DNA of 64,000 nucleotides, taken from assembly GCF_030272615.1 (NCBI RefSeq), contig NC_081406.1:218496997-218560996 (forward strand), given 5' to 3'. Under the pieces are notes generated by a model, which was given only the letters and a program-made list of their open reading frames with translations, was not told the origin of the DNA and searched no databases. Positions 44,023 to 55,335 of the stretch are shown piece by piece; position 1 is the first letter of the stretch; every line of letters starts with the position of its first letter. A program made the translations under genes and the position numbers. This stretch comes from Cryptomeria japonica. Lineage: Eukaryota; Streptophyta; Pinopsida; Cupressales; Cupressaceae.

Positions 44023-45609
44023 CTAAGTCTCTATTGGTGGGGGTATGACCCCAAGCTGATCTTTGAGATATTCAAAAGTCTCTTTAGGCAAAGGTTTAGT
44101 GAAAATATCTGTTATCTGCTCTTTAGTATTCACATAAACCAGTTTTACTTCTTTTGCTTCAACATTCTCTTTCAGAAAATTCAGTTTGATAGAAACATGT
44201 TTGGTTTTAGAATGTAGTACCAAATTCTTAGATATATCAATTGCTATAGAGTTATCACAATAGATAGTTATAGGTTCCTTTCATTTTACCTTTATGTCCT
44301 TCAATATTTGCTTAAGCCATAATACCTGTGTATAGTTAGTTGTTGCTACAACATATTCTGATTCAGTTGTTGCTAAAGATGTGCAACTTTGTTTCTTACT
44401 CAACCAAGAAATTAATTTGCTTCCAAGAAAAATTGCTCTGCTGGTGGTGTTTTTTCTGTCATCCACATCTCCTGCCCAATTTGCATCTGTGTATGCACAT
44501 AATTTAAAGTTTTCATCTCTAGGATACCATAAGCCAAGATTTGTAGTGCCTTGTAAGTACTCGAAAATCCTTTTTACTGTCGATTCATGATTTTCTTTAG
44601 GATTACTTTGAAATCTTGAAACAATACATATTGCATTCATAATAGCATGTCTTGTTTGTGTCCAATACAGCAGGCCTCCTATCATAGATTTGTACCTAGT
44701 CGTATTAACAGGTGTAGATTCATCCCTTAGTGATAATTTGTCATTTGTTGTCATAGGTGTTTTTACCGGTTTAGAGTTTTCCATACCAAATTTCTTTAGT
44801 AACTCCTTCAAGTACTTAGATTGACTCAAGAATATACCTTTATCGGTATGTGAAAGCTATAATCCTAAAAAGAATTTTATCTCTCCAATCATAGACATTT
44901 CTAATTCTTGTTGCATTTCAATAGAAAAGTCTTTACATAATCCATCTTCTCCTTCAAATATTATATCATCAACAAAAACTTCTATAACCAAGATGTCATC
45001 ATTAGTCACTTTATAGTATAAGTTGTTGTCAACATTACCTTTAGAAAAACCAATCTTCAAAAGATATTTATCCAATCTTTCATACCAAGCTCTTGGAGCT
45101 TGCTTCAACCCATACAAAGCTTTCCTTAACCTGCAAACCATATCTTTTTTATCCGTTAAAGAAAATCCACCAGGTTGCTCAATGTAAACTTCTTCTTCAA
45201 GGTCTTCATTCAGAAATGCACATTTGATATCCATTTGATATACTTTGTAGTTTTTGTGTGCTGCAAAAGCCAAGAATAATCTGAATGCCTTAATTCTAGC
45301 TACCGGTGCAAAGGTTTTATTATAATCAATTCCTTCTTTCTGTGAATATCCCTTACACACTAGTCTTTCTTTATTCCTAATTACCTTACCATCTTCATTA
45401 AGTTTGTTTCGGAATACCCATTTAGTTCCAATTACATTTTTGTCTTTAGGCCGAGGAACTAATGTCCATGTGTTATTCTTCTCAATTTGTTCTAGTTCTT
45501 CTTCCATAGCTTTAATCCAGTGTTTGTCTTCACGTGCCTCATTAATTGATGATGGTTGAATTTGAGAAATGAGACATACCTCTTCATTTGCCAGTCTTCC
45601 TCTTGTCAT
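44023..45609 (-). pseudogene. Ret8 pol: reverse transcriptase and RNase H
   Basis: One minus frame with a few stops (near 44857 and 44281). RT: WIKAMEEELEQIEKNNTW, VIGTKWVFRNKLNEDG, YQMDIKCAFLN, LYGLKQAPRAWYERLD and FVDDIIF for the catalytic YVDD. RNase H: YTDANWAGDVDDRKNTTS, ATTESEYV, then VLHSKTKHVSIKLNF and TDIFTKPLP. The RT resembles the SIRE/Maximus style of copia, but lineage is a low-confidence call. Confidence 0.9.
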
Positions 45610-46640
45610 AACTCCTTGATACTTGTTCCCAATTATCTGATCTTTAGAGTGATTCAGTCTTACATACTGGGGTGTCTTCGTTTGTTGTTGTTCCTCAGTT
45701 GTAGTGGAATTTTCAGATGATACCAGTGTGCTCAGTTTAGGCTCATTTGTCAGTATTTATGTTGCTAGTTCAGAGTCTATATACCTTAAAGTTCCTCTAA
45801 ATTTTTCATCAATCTTCACATTTGTACTCTCAACAATTTTCTGCAATCTCTTGTTAAAACATCTATATGCCTTTCTCTTAGAAGAATAACCAAGAAATAT
45901 TCTTTCATCACTTCTAGGATCAAATTTGCCAATATACTCATCTCTTATAATATAGCATTTACTTCCAAATATTCTGAAATATTTAAGAGTAGGAGTAATA
46001 CCAAACCATAGTTCATGAGGTGTCTTACCAGTTTCTTCTTTGATGTGAACTTTGTTGAATGTATAGAGTGTTGTACTTATAGCCTCTCTCTAATATACAT
46101 GTGGTAGATTTGCTTCAGATAAAATACTTCTAGCTGCATCCAAGATTGTTATGTTTTTCCTTTCTACAACTCCATTCTACTGTGGCATCCGGGGTGCTGA
46201 TAACTATCTTCTGATTCCATTCACTTCACAGAATGTATTAAATTCCTTAGATGTAAATTCACCTCCTTGATCTAGTCTCAGACATTTGATTTTCTTACCG
46301 GTTTCATTCTCTACCATTGCCTTGAATAGTTTGAATTTCCCAGTGCTTCTGATTTTTCTCTGAGAAAAGTAACCCAACGCATTCTAGAATAGTCATCAAT
46401 GATTAGCATGAAATATCTATCACCTTGTAAGCTTTTAGTTCTAGCTAGACCACATAAATCAGTATGGATTAAGTCAAGAGCATTATTGGATTTTTTTGGA
46501 ATACTTTTAAAAGATGCTCTAACTTGTTTCCAAATTGAAATTCCTTACATACCAGATTGTGAGGCTTAACAATCTTAGGTAAATCTCTATCTGCCTTAGT
46601 AGTATTGATTTTCACAATGCAATCAAAATTTACATGACAC
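45610..46640 (-). pseudogene. Ret8 integrase, degenerate
   Basis: Several frames. NFDCIVKINTTKADRDLP and NLVCKE (remnant of the HHCC region), LRLDQGGEFTSKEF, NGVVERKN (carrying the last acidic residue of DDE), GKTPHELWFG, FGSKCYI and FLGYSSKRKAYRCFN. The Trp-His part of the zinc-binding region is deleted. Inactive. Confidence 0.75.
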
Positions 46641-48130
46641 TTTCATCAATATGTGCAATCAAGCATGTCTTTTCACTATTATTCAAATGAAAGATATTAC
46701 CTCTAGTTTGATTACCGGTTGCAATTTCCAAACCAGTTTTGTTCATGATTTTGCATTTCCCATTCTTGAATTGTAACTGAAATCCTTTCTCAACTAATTG
46801 ACCAACACTCAAAATATTGTGCTTTAAACCTTCAACATAGTAAACATTGTCAGTATTATGCTTCCCATCAAGAGATATAGTACCTTTTCCTTTGATCAAA
46901 CAAGCTTTATCATCTCCAAATCTTACTAGACCTCCATTGTATTCCTGAAAAGTCAAGAATTTGCTTTTATCACCAGTCATATGATGTGAACATCCCGAGT
47001 CAATGATCCATTCATCCTTAACTTCAATTTTTGCTGCCAGGGCCTGCTCTACTGGTTGAACAGTAGGTGTTGGTTGATCTTTTGTTATAGCAACAAATAC
47101 CCATCCATTGTCTGTTGGATCCTCATCAGGGTCATCAGTGACTCCTTCATCAGCAAGATAACAAGATTTGTCTTTATTCTTCTTAAATCTGTATCTCTGA
47201 TATTTAGGGTTAGGCTTGTATGTTCTTCTAGCTTCTTCTCTCAATCTAGCATGTCTATCAGGGCATCTTGAATTCATATGACCAATCTTATTACAGTTAA
47301 AACATTTAAAGGGTGCTTTACCTTCATACTTACTTCCAACTGGACCTTTAGGCATTTTCCTTACAAATAGTGCTTCAAGTTCTTCAAGTTCTTCATTTTC
47401 TCTCCCGTTTTCTTCAAGTTCTCTTGCATAGAAGGCTTTTCAATTAGACTTGTCAAATGATGGTGCAGATGATGTTGATGCCTTAAAAGCTAAATCTATC
47501 TTTAGAGTAGCAACATGACCAAATTCCTCAATTTCAAAAGTTGAAAGTTTTTCAATCAATGTATCCCTAGTTACTGATGTATTAGGCTTTGTTCTTAACT
47601 CATTTATAGCAGTAAATTTCATTTTAATCCTCTTAAAACTTTTGAAACAATTTCATCTTCACTCAAGGTTCCTCCACAATATTTAATACCCAAAACAATT
47701 TCATTAACTCTTTCCATAAAAGCAGAAATCCTTTCATCTTCTTCCATTTTCAGATTTTCATACCTGACCCAGAAGCTTTCAAGTTTTGTAATTTTGACTG
47801 TGGAATCTCCTTCATTCAATGTTTCTAAATGGTCCCAAATAGCTTTAGTAGTAGACCTATCTATTAATCCCATGATTTTCTGATTTGATAATGCGCTCAA
47901 AAGTGCTTCTCTTGCTTTGCAATCATTTTCTTCATCTGTAGCCAAGGTAGGTGGATTAGGCTGATTTTGAGTAGGAGCAGTATAGACATTCTTTGTAACT
48001 TACCATATGTCTTTCCCAATGCAATTTAGATGTATCTCCATCTTGATCTTCCATATCCCATAATTGGTTCCATCAAGTTTAGGACTGTCCTTCCTGAAAT
48101 AGTTAGAAGATATTGGATTTCCTCAAGTTG
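46630..48130 (-). pseudogene. Ret8 gag and protease
   Basis: N-terminal part near 48100-48010 reads DSPKLDGTNYGIWKIKMEIH. Next, 47945-47619 is a UBN2-type gag (IWDHLETLNEGDSTVKITKL, MKMEEDE-like region). A deletion/frameshift near 47625 joins KFTAINELRTKPNTSVTRDT. Zinc knuckle CFNCNKIGHMNSRC near 47300. Protease active site WIIDSGCSHHMTG near 46990 (DSG retained). Stops at 48003 region, 47440 and 46630. Confidence 0.85.
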
Positions 48131-48150
48131 TTAAACTTCTGCAAAAAGAG

Positions 48151-48168
48151 GACTAAGCTCTAATACCA
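48151..48168 (-). other. primer-binding site of Ret8
   Basis: Minus strand TGGTATTAGAGCTTAGTC. The first 12 bases match the initiator-Met complement with one mismatch, two bases from the LTR. Confidence 0.75.
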
Positions 48169-48170
48169 AT

Positions 48171-49224
48171 TGTTAGGTCCCAAAGACAAATGAGAGGGGG
48201 GGGGGGTGAATCAGATGTCAAATAAATTCAAACCAAAACAACTTAACCAGACTTAATTCTTAATACCGGTAGATCAAACTTTATGCCGGTAGACAGTTTA
48301 TCAGTTAATTGCAGTACCGATAAAGATTAATGTATGAAACAGAAAGACAATAACATCCACAACACATAACACCAATATTTGTACATGGAAACCCTGTAAG
48401 GGGAAAAACCACAATGGGAAACCTTACCCACAATCAGATGATACTACTGCAGATAGTATGTGTATACAAATGGGATTTGTACATGCAGAAAGGCCAAGGG
48501 CCTAGAGCTCACTACTCAAACACAAAATAAGAGTCACACTGACTACAATTGGATGGTTAAATCCAATAAAGATGTACTGCTCAAAATAGCATCTTTCTAT
48601 GCTGGATTCAGTACCGGTGTAGTTCTGATATGCCTTCACAAAACCTTCCTTCAACCTTCAAATTATGTCTGTGTGTATAGCTCTACTTATTCTCGCATAT
48701 ACCAAATTATTCCTTCCTTCACATTCGCATTTGATCTTACAAGTAAGATCTTACATTTATACCATAACCTAAGACCAATTTTAGTAGGTCGGCTCTAAAA
48801 GATATTACAATAAAAATAATTTATAAGTAAATCAATAACTGATGCAATATCCGTTTCAACATGTCGGCTTGATGAATTTACAACAATAATAAATCATCTC
48901 CATAGCGTGTCGTGCTGATCTAGAATAGATAATCCTGTCGGTGCTTATCCTGGACCTATTTGCCGGTAACAACAAATATGCAAACACGAATATACCAATG
49001 AACAAATCTCCAAGAAAAAGTGTCCAAACAATGTATTCGACATAACCAAGTGTTTTCCATGTCATTCCAAGTGTCGGTGAACAATATATCCTGCCGATGA
49101 CTATGCATAAAGTCACTTGCTTGCCGGTGAAGATAACCAATTCTCCAAAGTGCCAGAGTTGATAAGTGTTAATAGGTGTTGACATCAATGACAAAACCAT
49201 ATCAACATAACCAAAATACCAACA
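48171..49224 (-). repeat. 5' LTR of Ret8
   Basis: 1054 bases, TGTTAGGTCCC to ACCAACA. Poly-G tract of 11. Aligned with the 3' LTR it lacks a short piece near 49095. Confidence 0.9.
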
Positions 49225-49282
49225 ACCATCAATGACAACATATTGAAACCAACCAAATTGAGTGTCAATTTCCAACACCCTT

Positions 49283-51048
49283 TTGACTAGACTAAGGTGT
49301 TAGACACCTTATTCTAGGGGTACCAGGATACTAGGAACCCTATTGTAGTCCTTGGCTATGAACTAAATCAGAAAAATAGGCAAGATGATAAACTTCCAAA
49401 ACTAGGTACTATTGAGAAAAAAATAGGCAATCTCGGGGGTAAGGAAGGAGAAACACCAAAATGAGTCCCAATTGTACAAAATTTTATGAGGATACAATTT
49501 ATGATACTACATTTATCCCCCATTTTAATGAGAGTATGACCTTATGCTCATACTCTTGGTAAGTACAAGAAAACATAGAAAGACTTTCACCAAGACATTA
49601 AAGACATAAGAAAACACTAATCCCCAAAGGACTTAAGATCTCATCGGTCTAAAAAATGAAGATAAAAGGAGCAAGAATGATCAACATATGGAGCATTCAA
49701 GAAACAAGAGATATGGCTTCTAGGTCTAGTAAGGATCTTCTTACTATGAACCATACGAGAAGAGAAGAGAAAGACATGACTTCTTGGTCTGTAAGTTATT
49801 GCTTACTTTGATTTATGTTAGAAAATAGAGAGATTATAAAGAAAACATCGTTCTACTAGATAATCTAACAAATCGTGACTACAAAATTGGTTTTGCAGTG
49901 TGCACCAAGCATAAATATTACAAAACAAAGCTTTGTCTTGCAAAGCAATCTAAACAAAAATCAACTACAAAATGGGTGTTGCGACGTGCACCAAGTATAT
50001 CATAGTGTATGATCAAAGTTTACCAAATAAACATCATGGTGTGTGCATAAAGTGTAACATATAGTGGAGTGTAAAGACCCACATTAAAGAAATTGTGTAG
50101 CCTTACTTGAAGTAATTTATTTAAGGTATCACACATGCATCACAAAGACAAGAATGTCATGACAATGGAATGCCCCCAAACATAGGTAAATCAAAGATTA
50201 AAGTCACAAGACATCAAAATAGTACATAAGGGATCCACCATCTAGGGTTAGTATGCATATGAGATAAATCATGCATATCAAGTATGATTGTGCTAAATTG
50301 ACCTCATTCCCCAAAGGTAGTGGAACTAAAAGCAAAATGGGAGAAAATCACATAAGATGAAAAACACAAGTCTTTTCGGGTTAACATGGAAGATACCAAA
50401 AATATCTCAAGGCTTTGCATTGTCCCCAAGTAGACAACACAAAATCACATTTACAACACAATATGTACACAACGTATAGAAGAAATGAGATACAAATAGA
50501 ATAATTTAATGATATGGTTAGTCACTTCGTTGTCTTGTGACAATGGAGCAACAAGTATCATCCAAAGAGAGCTTAATGGAACAAAAACATTTTCCAAGAG
50601 TCACATGGTGGGAAAGACATTACATGAAAGAAAACACACCAAATAATCCACCTCCCAATATTTCTCAATGTCATTTAGAGATGGTGAACAAGATGCTAAA
50701 GGAGCCACAATAGTATGGTGGATAGAGCTATCACTAGTGTCAAATAAGGATGTAATGATTTGATGATGAATCATTATGTGTGTCACAAGGAGCTAGAGTT
50801 AAAGCTTTTGAAAATCTTGAAGATAATTCATGATTAATCTCAACAACTTCATATGTATCATTAGAATTGGAGGAGAAGAAAAGTGTTAGATCATTCAAAT
50901 GCATGAAACAAACATAAAAAAACACCAAATAGTTCAATAATCATGCAAATAAAGTGATTATACCTTCCTTCTCCTTCAGATTGAACCTTTGATGAAGTGA
51001 AGACGTGCCCTTTCTCCATTTGTTTGGATTGGTTCTTGGATTGGGATG
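49283..51048 (-). mobile_element. Ret4, right part: LTR end, PPT, 3' region of a Ret12-like element
   Basis: 49283-49511 completes the LTR (ending GATACTACA) split by Ret5. The PPT follows (minus AATGGGGGATAAA, 49524-49512). The adjoining non-coding region parallels Ret12 56606-57345 phrase for phrase (GAGAGTATGACC, TTTCACCAAGACATTAAAG, TTTGCATTGTCCCCAAGTAG). The 5' part of the element is missing. Confidence 0.65.
50601..50937 (-). pseudogene. Ret4 C-terminal tail of the Gag-PR ORF
   Basis: Minus strand reads SNDTYEVVEINHELSSRFSK followed by ALTLAP. The Ret12 tail reads SDSEYEYVDVDNHLSNEFSK followed by ALILAP at the same place. The conserved ending implies selection on this C-terminus in the family before decay. 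Confidence 0.6.
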
Positions 51049-52102
51049 TGTAATGCTCTCCACTACAACAACAACAAAGGATCTTTGCTAGATTGTGATG
51101 ATGGTTGATAAAATTGGGTAAGTGTGGGAGAATTTTGGTATAATAAGGGTATGATGGATGATTGCTAAGCTTACTTGGATAGCCTTAGATTACTAACTTG
51201 ATGGATATGGAAATGAGGGGAGAAGTCTCCAATTTATAGATTGGAGGAGGCCAAAACGGAGGGCCAAGATTGATTTAAAGTGGAGGGTAGAGATTGAAGG
51301 AAAGTTATGGGAAGTATTGAGAGGACAAGGTGTGGAGATCAATAAATTTGTCATAAAGGCATTTCTTGTCTCCACACTCCTCAAGGTGCATGGGGAAGAG
51401 ATCCCTAAGAACATTGGAGAAATAAAAAGGAATTAAAAATTCCTTGGGAAGGGACAAGAGGATTAAAAATTCCCAAATAGAAGATTGCATAGGAAGAATA
51501 AAGGAGAAAAGGAATTAAAAATTCCTTGGAAAGAGAGGGCATGAGAATGTACAAAGGATTTGAAATCCTTTGACATGACCAAAGTAGGTGCATTTAAGGT
51601 TTGAAAGGTGAGAGAGGAAAGCAATTTATGGCAAAGAGTTGACTTGCTCCTAATCTTGAGGATTCAGATTGTGCAAATGATTAAGAAAGGTGATTAGGTG
51701 AGTTAATGAGGGATTAGAATGCAAGTGGGAAAGTTAGGAGGATGTGAGATGGGGAGAGAGAATGAGTGGAGAAATATAAAATTCAGGGATATTGATAAGC
51801 ATGATTATAGAGGAATTAATTAGGCCAGATGAAGATTAGAGAAAGTGATTTGTAGGAATCACTTTAGGTTAAGTTAATTAACTAAATAGGATTTAGAAAA
51901 ATTAATAATTTGGATGACTTTAGAAGAATAGGGAAATAATTAATTTATTGACAAATTAATTATTGGACTATAGTGACATAATTAATTTAATTTAATTTGA
52001 TTAATTTTAAGAAGAATAGGGATAAACATAAGTAAATTAATTAATTATGTAGAAAGACTAAATTAATTAAATACTTTACTTAATTAATTTTAGATGTATA
52101 CT
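51049..52102 (-). repeat. Ret9: LTR distantly related to the Ret6/Ret11 family
   Basis: On the minus strand the right end reads GTATACATCTAAAATTAATT, like GTATACACCTAAAATTGGC of Ret11, followed by the same AT-rich TTTAATTAATT style. It has a TATA-like TCTATAAATTGG at about 51243-51232. A candidate PPT, AAAAGAGGGGCAAAAA, precedes it at 52118-52103. The left boundary (TGTAATGC) is tentative. Palindromic GGAATTAAAAATTCCTTGG repeats lie at 51430-51530. Confidence 0.5.
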
Positions 52103-52118
52103 TTTTGCCCCTCTTTTA
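52103..52118 (-). promoter_or_regulatory. candidate PPT of Ret9
   Basis: Purine-rich minus-strand run AAAAGAGGGGCAAAAA immediately before the LTR. Confidence 0.45.
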
Positions 52119-52362
52119 CATAGCAACAAAATTGGCAGCAGGTAAAAGACAAAAAAGATGCCCCAATGTGAAGATGCAGGTGATGCATGCCTACTCGAGA
52201 ATTTAATTGGAAAATTTTAAAATTTTCAATAAATTCTCAAAAAAAGAAGGAAATAACATCACAGAGAGAAAAAGGAAGAAAAAAGGGAGAAATGGGAAAA
52301 GGATTTGGAAGAAGGAGGAGCTGGGATGGAGAAAAGGCAAGAAAAGGGGTTAATGGATGCAC

Positions 52363-52369
52363 TATATAA
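52363..52369 (+). promoter_or_regulatory. TATA box upstream of the PMD ORF
   Basis: CACTATATAAGCC, 79 bases before ATG 52448, on the strand opposite to the presumed element. Confidence 0.45.
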
Positions 52370-52447
52370 GCCACACGGGGTCCAAGGAGGGGTCATTGTC
52401 ACACACACAGTTCATAGAACCTATAGAGAGCAGAGTTAAGGAGAGCC

Positions 52448-54270
52448 ATGGCTCACATTCCACACCATGAGTACCGCGCTAATAAGGTTCGTCGATACGA
52501 GCAACTAGTCAAGTATGGCCCACCAATATGTACCTCAATCCCAACCTTTGATTTTGGTAGAATATCATTAATTACTTGCATTTAATGGAGAAGAAACGTG
52601 GGCAGGGTGTAGACGTTGATCACCATTTCAATGTCTACAACAATGGTTGTTGTCTATGGAGATGATTTTCGTCCATGCAGACAGATGATGCTTGTGTAGA
52701 TGCTAATCCAAGGATCAACATCTCCGCTATGGGAAAGGAGGGGAAGGAAGGGGGACTGTCAAATGACATCTTCACACTATGGATCGGTGCCTAGGCAGTA
52801 GTTTTACTGTCTTTGCCTTGGGAATGTCTTCTCCACCACAAGGTATCATGAGGTATGTGGATCATCATCTTCGCATTGTAGAATGATGTAGGGCCTCAAT
52901 TTCAGTATCTTTGCCTGGGGAAATGTTGTATCCACATGAAAATGGCTAGGATGAAAAGTGGAAGGGGTAGGTAGGGTTGTAGGGTGCCCATAGGGTTCCC
53001 TGAGGCTAGAATAGAGAGGCTAATGGGGTGGTTGGCATTATTGGAGGAGGATCCTACTATCCTAGGGTCACGAGAGCATTGGCCTCCCACAATAAGGCTG
53101 TATAGGGAGCTCGGTAACACAGAGAAAACTCTCCTAGCTTGGTGGGGGTTGGGGTTCATGACCTAGTGGCCTTGGATCCAATAACATGCAGTGATGATGA
53201 TCGCATTAGTGGAGCGTTGGCACAATGAGACGTGCACATTTAAGCTACCTACAAGTGAAGCTAACATCACCCTCTTGGATGTTTGGTAGATCCTAAAGGT
53301 TCCTATGAGAGGTTATTCCTAAGTATTGATTAGAGCATGGGGAGGACTACCTTAAGAGGGTATGTTGTACAAATGACCTTCTTATGGACATGACATGGAT
53401 GGTGTTGGAGTCAGTCATGTAACGATGTTAAGGGATTCCTCGACTAGTTCTATTCATCTGCGGTCTGATCAATGGGTGGATGATGCCAAATCTTAGCGAC
53501 CATGGGTTTTTTATCAGGTGGAGAAAATATTTATACTACATGCTTGAGGACAGAGTGTAGTATTATTGTGATGCATCTATTTTAGTCCAGCTGTATCATG
53601 ACATGCATATGTGTGTATATTGAGGTTATAAGAACCTCAGGACTGGCATCACACTCCTTCACATCTGGGCCTAGGAGCACATAGAAATGGTGCAGCAAGT
53701 AGGAGTGTAGCCATGATGATGCATGTATCCCTATGTAGACAGGTATTAAGGGCTACTACATTATACATGAGTTAGCACAATATGGTTTTGGAGGCACATG
53801 TTTGATGAAATGATGGAGTTCACTTGGTGCCCCTACAAGGATTTCAAGAGGTGGTGGAGAGATTATATACTCTCATGGATATGGAGCTAGTGTTGGTTGT
53901 TTGGTTGCATCGTACACATGATAGATCAATACCTTCCACATCAGGTGATGAGACAGTTTGGTCATACTCAGGATATAGTTGGATATGAGTGCACTCACCT
54001 GTGGATTACCAAGGAGATAACTACTTGGGGAGACACCATCAGACCATTCGTCGTGTGACTGGGCTAGACAGGGGCAGAGATGGTAGTCTGGGAAGAGAGG
54101 GAAGGCATTGAGGATCCAGGTTGTACAAGTGCATATACTACATAGTGGGATGCACACAAGCCTATCCATCTTATAGTACAAGGGGCCTTGGAGGTTGATT
54201 AGCAAGCACCTTCTATGGATGAGATAGTCCGAGGAGAGGGTGATGGTCTCTATGAGACATGTTTATAGTC
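52448..54270 (+). pseudogene. plant mobile domain (PMD)-like protein, degenerate, antisense within Ret9
   Basis: Candidate start MAHIPHHEYRANKVRRYEQL at 52448. Recognisable PMD core at about 53040-53330 in one frame: WPPTIRLYRELG, then LVERWHNETCTFKLPTSE and ANITLLDVW-stop-ILKVP, matching the PMD signature LVERW..ET.TF..P.GE.T.TL.DV. Many TAG/TAA/TGA codons sit at Trp, Gln or Arg positions. PMD proteins are MAIN/MAIL-like host proteins also captured by transposable elements. Antisense placement next to the 3' LTR resembles antisense ORFs reported in Tat-type Ty3/gypsy elements. Downstream to 54270 the homology fades. Confidence 0.6.
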
Positions 54271-54571
54271 CTATTTTCTAAGGATTTATTATGCTATTCA
54301 TGATGATACTTTAGACTTTGATACTGTGATGTCACTATTTACTATTCTATTTCCTTAGAAATTATTAACTTTTTGGCTTAAGTTTAACCTTGAAACATTT
54401 CATAATACAAATGCATATGCTATGTAATTATCTATTAAATGTGCATGTGTTGAAAAGAATGTTGATTCAAGATGATTTGGGAAATGTGATTTTTTGTATG
54501 TGCTAACATGTTTTGCAGGTTTGTACTAAGAAAGTGGTGTTATGATGAAGCTTGCAACAAGGAGCAAGACT
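54271..54571. other. non-coding, nothing recognised
   Basis: AT-rich, between the PMD remnant and the Ret10 insertion. Confidence 0.4.
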
Positions 54572-55335
54572 TGTTGGAATCAGGGATCACTGAGAGGGGG
54601 GGTGAATCAGTGATCTGCCAGAAGTCAAATTCACAAACTTATTCTTTATCCACCAATTAGCAATGTATAACAGTAAAGAACATAAACAAGCAATAAATAA
54701 ACCACATATCCACACCACCAAAAATTTTAAGTGGAAACCCAGAAAGGGAAAAACCACGGTGGGGCTGGAACCCACAATATTCATATATTATGGCTAAGAG
54801 TACATAAATATTATATACATGGGGAATGTACTTGCATTCAAGCTCACTACCTAGAGCTCAGTGCTCCATTACAATGACCCAAAAGGCTACAACCTTCAGG
54901 GAAGTCTCACTGACTTACAATTCAATTATAATCAAGAAATACAATGTAATGAACTCTGAAGTAGCATCTGACAATGCATGAATGAGCTCTGGCTAAGCAC
55001 AAGATCTATGACTACACACTCTCTTCAAATACTCTGTTTCTATCTCAGTCAACTACCCGATTATCTGTGAACCAAATGCACACATGAAACTGTGCTTAGT
55101 CGCACCAAAACTGATCACCACAATAATAATACACCAAAAAGCAAGTGCCAATTCAATCTTATATATCTGATTGTATACACCTAAAATTGGCTATGAGCAA
55201 TTAAATAAATATTTTATATTTATTTAATAATTATTCTTCTATTAAATAATTAATTTGAAAAGATTAATTTATTTAATTCATTTTATGTCTTTCTATTAAT
55301 TAATATTTTATTAATTAATTCATCTATCATATTCT

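Larger units (their letters stand above)
42608..49224 (-). mobile_element. Ret8: Ty1/copia element with full pol domains, inactivated
   Basis: 3' LTR 43673-42608, 5' LTR 49224-48171, PBS and PPT present. Flanks GCCAT (42603-42607) and ACCAT (49225-49229) are a TSD with one mismatch. Removal restores the Ret5 LTR across the junction. Domain order on the minus strand is gag, zinc knuckle, protease, integrase, RT, RNase H, the Ty1/copia order. Integrase is the most eroded. This is the only element here that could once have supplied enzymes. Confidence 0.92.
31801..49277 (-). mobile_element. Ret5: non-autonomous LTR retrotransposon hosting three nested insertions
   Basis: Left end TGTTGGAATC, right end TTTCCAACA, flanked by CCCTT at 31796-31800 and 49278-49282. 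Minus orientation: 5' LTR (49277-37532, interrupted), PBS, gag with coiled coil and four zinc-knuckle-like motifs, a basic/acidic ORF region, a coiled-coil ORF, PPT and 3' LTR (32711-31801). Removing Ret6, Ret7 and Ret8 leaves about 5.5 kb, and the two LTRs become 915 and 911 bases. No integrase, RT or RNase H seen. Confidence 0.85.

Noticed and set aside
42894-48798. Matching 112-codon + strand ORFs at 42894 and 48460
   Set aside because: They are the same antisense stretch in the two LTRs of Ret8; conservation reflects LTR identity.
51900-52100. AT-rich tract as a matrix attachment region or origin
   Set aside because: Better explained as the start of the Ret9 LTR, which shares this AT-rich style with Ret6/Ret11.
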